64,000 nt of DNA from positions 363,399,739-363,463,738 of the forward strand of contig NC_090319.1 in NCBI RefSeq assembly GCF_040869045.1, read 5' to 3'. Positions 56,481 through 64,000 of this stretch are shown piece after piece (positions within the stretch are counted from its first letter, which is position 1; the number at the start of each line of letters is the position of its first letter). The stretch is from Eurosta solidaginis. Taxonomy: Eukaryota; Arthropoda; Insecta; Diptera; Tephritidae. A program made the translations under genes and the position numbers. Under the pieces are notes generated by a model. That model saw only the letters and a program-made list of their open reading frames with translations, did no database searches and was not told where the DNA came from.

Positions 56481-56654
56481 GATATTCGCCTTAGTCGTAT
56501 CAACCTGGCAAAACTGATAAATATGCATGCGAAGCCGAAATAAAGACAAGAATTAATAATACCCACGTACCTATTTACATACGTCCTATTCGATTTGCCT
56601 GAAATTTCGTATATAAATTTGCCTGTATTAATGTTTATGATGCTTTTTTCCGGG

Positions 56655-56935
56655 AAGTATGCCAGAGACGGACTGGGACACTGGGATTAGGACTAGGACT
56701 GGGACTGAGACTGAGACTCGGAGTGGGACTGGAACAAAATACATACCACCCTCTGGGACTGGCAATAAGAGATGAAGAAGAAGGAGAAAAACTCGAGAGA
56801 AGAGAAAAGAGAGGAGACTGAGAAAGAGATAGAATGAGAAAAAGATGGAGATGAAGCGAAAAAGACGGAGGGAGGAGTGAATAAAAAGGTTAGGAAAAAG
56901 TGTGGAGGGGTAGGGCAGAGTTAGACGGAAAAAGC
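56655..56935 (+). repeat. GGGACT hexamer tract and purine-rich tract
   Basis: 56665-56735 is built of imperfect GGGACT/GAGACT units. 56765-56935 is GA-rich. Both lie within the Helitron 3' half. Confidence 0.75.
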
Positions 56936-57204
56936 TTATTAAAATGTATGCAGATAGGCCAAATTTAGGGCAGAACAACGTCTGGCGGGTCTGCTAGTGT
57001 ACTTGTAAATAAACCTATAAATCATTTAGCAGGTAGCTAGTTTTACGAAATTATTATTTATGTCAGAATTAGTAGTAAGTAGATGTAAGATTGTAAATAG
57101 AAAACAGAATTAAATTTTATTTCAACGTAGAAAATTCTTAATTTCCTTAATTCAGAAATTTCTTGTTTTATTATTGCGAGTTTTATATAAATATTATTAG
57201 GAAA

Positions 57205-57700
57205 ATGCCGAAAGTTAAATGTTTTAATCCATTTGATTTGTCTCCGCACCCAAACAACAAAAATTGCGGAATTCTGAGAAAAGTAACAAAAAACCACTTA
57301 TCGACGCTGGATATTCCTGTAACCAAAAAAGCGATGGAACAACGAATTTGCAACAAATGTCGACTTAAGCTATCTAAAATTAACAAAGATAATGAGGTTT
57401 GTGTATACTTGCCCATATAATAATTGAATATACAAATTTAGAAACAATATATCTATTTATGGAACTCATCTAAGAAATTGGCAGCTGCCCTCATGTACAC
57501 ATATGTTTTTCCATATTTTAACTTAATATTATTAAATTCGCCAAATATTAGATACTTATCATAACATTTATTCGTTTTTCCAGATGAAAGAATCAGATGA
57601 TATTAATTTCAGCGAAGTACTCACTGAAACTGATAGCGACGTGAATTACGCTCCGGAATGTTCTACATCTGTATCATTGGAGAAAGACAGAGAGACATAA
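57205..57700 (+). CDS. Small two-exon zinc-motif protein of the TTAA element
   Basis: Exon 1 57205-57396 and exon 2 57584-57700, joined by a GT-AG intron (GTTTGT...TTTTTCCAG, phase 0), give 102 residues. Exon 1 carries a putative zinc module: C6, FNPF, H15, then ICNKCRLKLSK with C49 and C52. Exon 2 is acidic (KESDDINFSEVLTETDSD) and ends at TAA, followed by AATAAA two bases later. I believe similar CxNPF...H...CNxCR N-termini head larger, poorly annotated proteins in cnidarians and arthropods; that is memory, not a search. The short length suggests a truncated, non-autonomous gene. It lies just inside the right inverted repeat. Confidence 0.6.
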
Positions 57701-58071
57701 TAAATTATTAAATCCTATATTATTAGAAATTATTAGATTATATTTTCGAATACGAAGTTTTTTACAGTGTTGAGGTCAGGTCAGAAATGAGTTAATATCT
57801 ATTGATCCACAAAATGAACCAAATAAAAAGTTTTTTAGATGAAAGTTTACAGCATATATATGTATATTTTTTCGAAAATATTCGTGGGGGAAAACAGTAT
57901 GTAATTCTTATTTAAAAAACTAATTTTTTATTCATTATTTTGATTATATAAAATTAAATATTTTTTTAAGGCAGTTGTAAATATTGTTATTTCAAAATAA
58001 AACAAAAATTAATAAGATAAGACGAGTGGAACCAAAGATATAGCATTTTGAATGTGGGCAAGTTTGCTTAA

Positions 58072-58603
58072 GGCTTGGTTTACTCCAAAAGCGGCGCCGC
58101 TTTATTACGACCGCTAAAGAGCGGCCGATATACTCACCGTTTTCAGCGGTACCGTTTTGTTGGAAACTACGAATACTTACCGCAGGCGACCCCGTAAATT
58201 TCAATTTCATTTTCGCTTGTTTTTTTAGTTTCTTTATTATTTTTTTTATATGCGTAGAAGAAGTTTGTGTGGAAGCCGTTGTAATGCATTTCAAATGGTT
58301 GAAAATTTTGGTTTAAATCTTAAACTTTTTTGGTGTACATATATGACCAAACCTTTTTTGGTTTTAAATGCAGACCTTGCAAAATTTACAACGCAACAAG
58401 CTTATATATCTGGTGTTGAATTAAAACATCTGAACTTAAATTTAAGCCCAATTTTAATAAAAATTGGTTTTATATTATACACCAAAAAAGTTTAAAAACT
58501 CAGTACGGAAAAAGCTTTTTGGTTTTAATTTTAAACTTTTCATCGAGAGTTATATTTTTCAAGTGTCTGAACTAAAATTAAAACCGAGGTATCTTAGAAA
58601 TTA
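58072..58603. other. Unassigned stretch
   Basis: Includes AGCGGCGCCGCT (58091-58102) and related GCGGCCG words, suggesting a small decayed repeat. No gene. Confidence 0.4.
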
Positions 58604-59607
58604 CTTACTTACTTACTTAATTGGCGCTTAACCGTCTAAACGGTTATGGCCGTCCAACAAGGCGCGCCAGTCGCTCCTTCGCTCCGCAAACCGGCGCCAA
58701 TTGGTCACACCAAGGGAGTTTAAATCGTTTTCCACCTGGTCCTTCCAACGGAGTTGGGGCCGCTCTCTACCTCTGCTTCCATAGGCGGGTTCCGATAGAA
58801 ACACTTTCTTGGCCGGAGCATCATCTTTCATTCGCATAACAGGGCCTAGCCAGCGCAGCCGCTGCGTTTTAATTCGCTGGACTATGTTGATGTCTGCGTA
58901 TAGCTCGTACAGCTCATCATTAAATCTTCTTCGGTACTCGCCATCGCCAATGCTTAGAGGTCCATAAATCTATCGAAGAACTTTTCTCTCGAACACTCCC
59001 AAAGCCACTTCATCTGCTGTTGTCATGGTCCATGCTTCTGCCCCATATAGCAGGACGGGTACGATAAGTGACTTGTAGAGTATGGTTTTCGTTTGCCGAG
59101 AGAGGACTTTACTTTTCAATTGCCTACCTAGTCAAAGTAGCATTTATTGGCAAGATTTATTCTTCGCTAGATTTCAGTGCTGATGTTGTTGCTAGTGTTG
59201 ATGCTGGTTCCCAAATAAACGAAGTCTTTTACTATTTCGAAATTATGGCTGCCAACAGTAGCGTGGTTGCCAAGGCTCGTATGCTCGATGACAGCAGGTA
59301 CTTCGTTTTATCCTCATTCACCATCAAACCCATCTTTACCGCTTATTTTTCCAGTTTGGAGTAAGCAGAACTAACAGCGCGGGTGTTTAAGCCGATGATA
59401 TCAATGTCATCAGCATATGCCAGTAATTGCACGCTTTTATAGAATATTGTTCCAGTGTGGTTAAGCTCTGCAGCTAGTATAATTTTGTCCAGCATCAAAT
59501 TAAAGAAATCGCACGATAGGGGGTCACCCTGTCTGAAACCTCGTTTAGTTTCGAACGCCTCGGAGAGGTCCTTCCCAATTCTGACTGTTGAGTCCTTAAG
59601 TATATAT
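58604..59607 (-). pseudogene. RTE-type LINE, 3' half of reverse transcriptase
   Basis: Minus-strand blocks: RGFRQGDPLSCDFFNLMLDK, LLAYADDIDIIGLN with the catalytic YADD intact, KMGLMVNEDKTKY, then after several breaks EPAYGSRGRERPQLRWKDQV, SLGVTNWRRFAERRSDWRAL and DGHNRLDG. The plus strand starts with ACTTACTTACTTA, the complement of a (TAAG)n tail. The 5' side is cut at 59607 by a TRE repeat. Multiple stops and frame changes. Same family as 25249-25612. Confidence 0.85.
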
Positions 59608-60738
59608 AATGAAATTTGGCAGGAACGTTACTCCTATTACTATATGTGTGCTAAGCAAAAATTGGATGATTTTTAAGTCAAATTTTAAGAAAAAGTTGAA
59701 TATCTTTACAGTATATAAGTAAATTATGTCAACATTCATCTCCAGTAATTATATGGTGCAACAAAATACAAAAATAGAATAAAATTTCAAAATGGGCTTG
59801 GCTCCGCCCTTTTTCATTTAATTTGTCTAGAATACTTTTAATGCTATAAGTCAAACAAAAATTTACCAATCCTTGTGAAATTTGGTAGGGGCATAGATTC
59901 TATGACGATAACTGTTTTCTGTGAAAATGGGCGAAATCGGTTGAAGCCACGCCCAGTTTTTATACACAGTAGACCGTTTGTCCTTCCACTCGGCCGTTAA
60001 CACGATAACTTGAGCAAAAATCGATATATTTTTACTAAACTTAGTTCACGTACTTATTTGAACTCACTTTATCTTGGTAATAACAATGGGCGAAATTGTC
60101 ATGGTCACTTTTTCGATATCGAAAATTTCGAAAAATGAAAAAAGCCATAATTCTATACCAAATACGAAAGAAGGGATGAAATATGGTGATTGGATTGGTT
60201 TTTTGACGCAAAATATAACTTTAGAAAATACTTTGTAAAATGGGTGTGACACCTACACCTACCATATTAAGTAGAAGGAAAAAAAAAAGTGAAAAAAGTG
60301 AAGGTGAAATTAAAAGCCCTTGGAATCATGGCCGGAATACTGTTCGTGGTATTACATATATAAATAAATTAGCGGTACCCGGCGGATGATGTTCTGCGTC
60401 ACCCTGGTCCACCTTTATGGCGATATCTCGAAAACGCCTTCACACATACAAGTTAGGGCTACTCCCTTTTAACAAACATTTTATAGAGTCACCCCTGGTC
60501 CATCTTTATGGCAATAACTCGAAAAGGCGCCCACCTATTGCACTATGGCCCGCTCCCTTTTAAAATACTCTTTAATACCTTCCATTTGATACCCACGTTA
60601 TACAAACACATTCCAGGATTACCCTAGGTTCATTTTCCTGCATGTTTATTTTCTCTTATTTTGTCTCCAAAGCTCTCAACTGAGTATGTAATGCTCTGTT
60701 ACGCCCGAACTTAGCGAACTTAGCCTTCCTTACTTGTT
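59608..60738 (+). mobile_element. TRE repeat, copy 5 (5' part missing)
   Basis: Begins within TRE at GAAATTTGGCAGGAACGTTA and runs through GGCTCCGCCC, AAGCCACGCCCAG and a reduced minisatellite (CCACCTTTATGGCGATATC near 60410, and a diverged unit near 60500). It ends with CAACTGAGTATGTAAT and CCTTACTTGTTTTA. It interrupts or abuts the RTE fragment. Confidence 0.78.
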
Positions 60739-60980
60739 TTACTTAGTTTTCGCTTTTTTCAGTAAGTATGTTGCACTAAGTTGCTGACTTTTCCTTTCTA
60801 TGGTCAATGTTGTTTCTGCTTGTTTGCCAAGACATGGTGGCAGCAATGGGCAACTAACTGTGTGCTTATATCTTCGCTATAATTTTATGTACCTTTTTGC
60901 ATTATGTATTGTTTTTGTTGTGTTCATTTCGTATACACTTTGCATACATTTTTGTGCATACATAAAAGCATATCACATAG

Positions 60981-61578
60981 CTGCACATTAGGGCGGGTCG
61001 ATTTAAAAAACGCTCATTGCTCTGTGAAAATCGTATTCTAGGGATCAAAATAAGAAACTTTGCCGAAGGAGCCATACCTCTAAAACGAATTCTGATGTCC
61101 CCCCTTTGGGTCGAACTTTTGGGTAGGGGCAATTTCAATTCTACCTGCTGTGTCTTGTGGTGGCTTAAAAAAAACAACACAAGCAATTTTACGATCTGCA
61201 ATTGTGTCACAGTGATGCCTTCATTTTTTAAAACGGTTGAATTAAAAACCCACACAACTATGTTTACGACATGCAAATGCATCACAGTGATGCCTTGGTT
61301 TTAAAAGGGGGTTGTAAAAACCCTAATTTCTAATAATTTTTTTTAATTTCTTTTCTATTACTAAGTTAAATTCATTTTTTCATTTACATATGTTCTGACT
61401 AAATAAATTTCTAAAGAGAAAAATAAACTCCAAAAAGAAAAAAACATAGGCATTTCAAAGTGGGATTTTTCAAAATTTGCCCCTACGACCCAAAGGGGGG
61501 ACATCAGAATTCGTTTTATAGGTATGGTTCCTTCGGCAAAGTTTCTTATTTTGATCCCTAGAATATGATACTGCACAT
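60981..61578. mobile_element. MITE-F with 8-bp duplication and shortened right end
   Basis: The element is 60989-61570. The left arm TAGGGCGGGTCGATTTAAAA leads to CTAGGGATCAAAATAAG, AACTTTGCCGAAGGAGCC and ATTCTGATGTCCCCCC. The right arm is the inverse of the inner part and stops at CCCTAGAATATGATA, lacking the outermost ~40 bp. Yet CTGCACAT flanks both ends (60981-60988 and 61571-61578). Non-coding. Confidence 0.75.
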
Positions 61579-61884
61579 GTTTTGGTTGCATTTTGATGTT
61601 TTATTATATTTTTTTATTATTTTATATTAACAGTACAAATGAGAAATTATAGGTAGGTAGGTTTGTATTTGGTAAGGTCCAAAGTATCTATAAGTTCGTT
61701 CACGAACATCTTGCTTCGGCAGAACATATACTAAAATTGGAAGGATTTTTCGAAGTTACCTCTATATGGTATATGTCTACTTGATGTGGGATTTGTTTTT
61801 TTTATGATTGCGTTCCTAAAGGAGATGAGGTGAATTTCGTTATGCTTTTTTGTTATGGCTAGATCCATAAAAAATTTATGTTTA
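61579..61884. other. Unassigned stretch
   Basis: Nothing recognised. Confidence 0.4.
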
Positions 61885-62013
61885 TTTAAGTTGTTGTTTT
61901 TGCGACGGTTTTTGGGGCATGATATTGATATGGATGCTCCTTTTCCGGATATAGATCCGGTACGTTCTCGTACGAGATATTATCCCCACTGTCTCGGAAA
62001 CGATTAAATATAC
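61885..62013 (-). mobile_element. S2 retroposon fragment, cut by a gypsy LTR
   Basis: Plus strand TTGTTGTTTTTGCGAC, CTTTTCCGGATATAGATCCG and GTCTCGGAAACGATTAAAT correspond to the tail, CCGGCAAAGG and CCGAGAC blocks of S2 in reverse. The similarity stops at 62013, where the LTR starts. Confidence 0.6.
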
Positions 62014-62728
62014 TGTAACGAATTTGCTGCAAGTCCTCTTATTTGCAATCCTCTGCTAAGTTCGAATCACTAAACTGTTGAATAAATAACTCCAATATTG
62101 AATAATGGAAAAATTGCCTTTATTAAAATACTTCACAATAACACTCAAACTGTGCAACGAATAGCTTAATAACCAAACTGATAGCTCAAATGAAACTCCA
62201 CTATTCAAAATAATACTGCTATTGCTCGCTAGATATCGTCTTAGTCGCAACTGTTGATCAACTCAAATCAAAACTGAATACTTCTTACTCGCCTGCACCG
62301 CTTTTATAGTTTACGCTGCATACTTCTAGGCTCTTTGATTTCCAGAAGTTACTAGTTGTTTCGGCTACAAAATCGCCAGCCATAACTACGTGCACAAATT
62401 ATTGCCCTCTCTTGTGACCACTGAGATAATATATATGCATGTGTTTGTGCATTGCCGCTCCGCTGCTCGTATACGTACATATGTGTAGACGCAATTATTT
62501 ATTCGTTTATGTAGATACATAAAGATTGAATTATTGATGTGAATGTTTGTAGTAAACAGTCTCTCGCGCGCACATAGCCGTATAAGTAAATGCATCTGTG
62601 TGTGACATCTCTCTGGGCTGCCTTATATATGTGTATACTTGATTTGATTATTAACGTAAATACTGCTTGGCATGGCCTTAGCATCGCCTTAGTGATGGGA
62701 TAACTTAGGGGTGGTAATATCCGTGACA
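62014..62728 (-). repeat. 3' LTR of gypsy element 2
   Basis: 715 bp, TG...CA ends. The first ~200 bp and last ~30 bp resemble the element 1 LTR. The central part has extra sequence with ATGCATGTGTTTGTGCATT and CTCGCGCGCACATAG. Confidence 0.88.
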
Positions 62729-62741
62729 CTGCCCTCCACCT
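62729..62741 (-). other. Polypurine tract of gypsy element 2
   Basis: The minus strand reads AGGTGGAGGGCAG directly before the 3' LTR, identical to element 1. Confidence 0.8.
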
Positions 62742-64000
62742 AAGTCTGATCGTCCCGATCAGACAAATCTCTCGATCTAAACGTTGCCAGCCTTTCCAAA
62801 TGGACCACTTTCATTTTGGTTCGTGGTTTACCGATGGTTTGTATGCGGTACACTACATCGTTGATCCGTTTTACAACTTTGTATGGGCCTTCCCAATTAC
62901 ACTGCAATTTCGGGGACAAACCTTTTTTACGTTGTGGGTTGTATAACAGCACCAAATCTCCTTCCTGAAAACCTTCTGAATTAATTGCTTTATCGTATCT
63001 GGCTTTCATCTTGTCACTCATAATCTTTGTTCGTTTCCTTATCAGATCATGTATTTCTCTTAGCTCTTCTTCCAAATCACTAGTGGATTTCCTGACATTT
63101 CTCTCCGCATTGGCATCTATCCCAAACTTCAAATCAGCTGCCAGTCTAAGGTCATTGCCAAAAATTACTTTTGCAGGGGTTTGGCCCGTTGTCTCATGCA
63201 CTGCTGATCGGTAAGCCATCAAGAATAATGGTATGCGGGTATCCCATTCTTTATGGTACTTGTCTACTACTTTCCTTAAGTGCTCCTCCAATGTTCTATT
63301 GAATCGTTCTACCATACCATCGGATTGAGGATGCAATGCAGTTGTCCGTGTTTTTCGAATGCCCAATGACTTACACATTTCCTGGAACACAGCTGATTCG
63401 AAATTCCTGCCTTGGTCAGAATGTTACTCCATTGGTACACCATACCTTGCAACCCATTCGTTTTTAACCACTTCTGCTACTGTTTCTGCTTCTTGGTTTG
63501 GGAGTGGGTATACCTCTGGCCATTTACTGAAATAATCCATAACCACCAGTACGTATTTGTTTCCGCGGTTACTAGTAGGAAATGGACCTGCGACATCCAT
63601 GGCGATCCTTTCAAATGGCGCACCTGAGTTATATTGCTTCATCTGGCCATGACTTCGTGTTCTGGGCCCTTTCGCTCTGCTGCAAACCTCGCAGTTCGCA
63701 ATCCACTCAGTGACCGACTGACGGCAACCAACCCAATAGAATCTCTGTTTAATCTTCTCGAGCGTCTTCGTGATTCCAAGATGACCTCCGCTTGGACCAT
63801 TATGCAGCTCGCTGAGCACGTCAGGAATCCTCTTTCTGGGAACAACTATCAGTTTATTCTTGTATTTACCATCCTCACTCTCCCATACTCGATGAAGGCA
63901 ACCGGATATCAATTCTAAACTGTTCCACTGTGCCCAATATGACTTCGCAATGGGACTCTCTGCTGACATCTCTTCTCTGTTTGGTCTTTCATTTCGTTCG
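62740..64000 (-). pseudogene. Integrase of gypsy element 2, one in-frame stop
   Basis: The open frame enters from the right edge. It has the HHCC zinc domain (LHNGPSGGHLG...NCEVCSRAKG), then the catalytic core: first Asp in IAMDVAGPFPT, second in HSDQGRNFES, and Glu in MVERFNRTLEEHLRK. The GPY/F module is WEGPYKVVKRI, and the end is RSRDLSDRDDQT. One stop TAA (63424-63426) lies between YGVPME and HSDQG; apart from it the frame is continuous for about 420 codons. The core that element 1 has lost is therefore preserved here, but the stop makes this copy inactive unless read through. The upstream RT lies outside the window. Confidence 0.9.

Larger units (their letters stand above)
55466..56997 (+). 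mobile_element. Non-autonomous Helitron with internal minisatellite
   Basis: Starts TCTATCTAATATATAAAATT after an A and ends TCTGCTAG before a T, matching Helitron ends (5' TC, 3' CTRR, insertion between A and T). The last 30 bp hold a short hairpin CAGA...TCTG followed by GGCGGGTCTGCTAG. The 5' part AACTCCTCCAGAACGGCTGA and CTCATGAAATTTTGTG is characteristic of insect Helitrons. No Rep/helicase gene. It contains seven 129-bp tandem units and a GGGACT-rich tract. Confidence 0.82.
53454..58071. mobile_element. TTAA-type DNA transposon with ~300-bp inverted ends, invaded by two elements
   Basis: Left end 53458-53754 starts GCAAACTTGCCCACA. Right end about 57766-58067 is its inverted copy and ends TGTGGGCAAGTTTGC. 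Both arms carry TATATCTTTGGTTCCAC, TTCGTGGGGGAAAACAGTAT (or complement) and GAGGTCAGGTCAGAAATGAG. The right end is followed by TTAA (58068-58071), and the left is preceded by GTAA (53454-53457), a one-base decay of TTAA. Between the arms lie a LINE (53765-55463), a Helitron (55466-56997) and a small spliced gene. Without the insertions it would be about 1.4 kb. TTAA targets are typical of piggyBac and Kolobok. Confidence 0.75.
62014..64000 (-). mobile_element. Ty3/gypsy element 2, 3' part, continues beyond the window
   Basis: A 3' LTR (62014-62728), a polypurine tract and integrase on the minus strand. The LTR ends TGTAACGAATTTGC and CCGTGACA are shared with element 1, but the middle is diverged, so it is a sister subfamily. 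The other LTR and the target duplication lie outside the window. Confidence 0.9.

Noticed and set aside
57058..57416. Minus-strand frames opposite exon 1 of the small zinc-motif gene
   Set aside because: Antisense shadows; the plus strand has the zinc motif and good splice sites.
1..64000. Endogenous non-retroviral virus or bacterial insertion
   Set aside because: No viral replicase, capsid or bacterial operon signature was seen; all foreign-looking proteins are transposon-derived.

Overview
The window is AT-rich insect DNA, most likely from a true fruit fly (Tephritidae) or a close schizophoran fly. The evidence is: spliced genes with short GT-AG introns, fly-type LINE, gypsy, hAT and Helitron relatives, and a long interspersed repeat ending CCTTACTTGTTTTT that I associate with tephritid genomes. 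The species assignment is an inference. Almost the whole window is transposable-element sediment around one host gene.

Host gene: a three-exon minus-strand gene at 33802-36572 encodes a 613-residue protein with the extended PHD plus RING/PHD-like zinc array of the G2E3/PHF7/pineapple-eye family. All splice sites can be placed, and its first intron carries a 782-bp inverted-repeat transposon with a perfect 8-bp target duplication.

Layout. 1-7.7 kb: TRE repeat copies, a CGATA-rich degenerate array, tandem MITE-A copies, a 120-bp tandem repeat and MITE-E. 7.7-11.5 kb: an internally deleted Ty3/gypsy element with both LTRs and an ATAT duplication. 11.7-14.1 kb: the longest TRE copy, with a nine-unit minisatellite. 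15-19 kb: LINE remnants, a minus-strand hammerhead-ribozyme motif, simple repeats and SINEs. 19.8-21.8 kb: an old degenerate satellite holding two SINEs. 22.7-28 kb: retroposons, TRE and RTE fragments. 28.4-30.0 kb: a ZMYM1-like hAT transposase pseudogene. 30.3-31.9 kb: MITE-D copies, one split by an insert with a second hammerhead motif. 33.8-36.6 kb: the host gene. 36.7-41.3 kb: a hAT-type MITE (8-bp TSD) split by an R1/LOA-like LINE. 41.7-50 kb: a dense MITE field including a 220-bp near-perfect palindrome. 51.5-52.2 kb: a retroposon nested in its own family with a 13-bp TSD. 53.4-58.1 kb: a TTAA-type element with ~300-bp inverted repeats and a small spliced zinc-motif gene, invaded by a Jockey-type LINE and a Helitron. 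58.6-64 kb: an RTE fragment, TRE, MITE-F and a second gypsy element that runs off the window.

Family names S1, S2, TRE and MITE-A to MITE-J are labels made for this annotation. No copy number outside the window could be measured. The strongest signals are two covarying hammerhead motifs, a tRNA-derived SINE family with seven copies, and several elements whose exact target duplications reveal the order of nesting.
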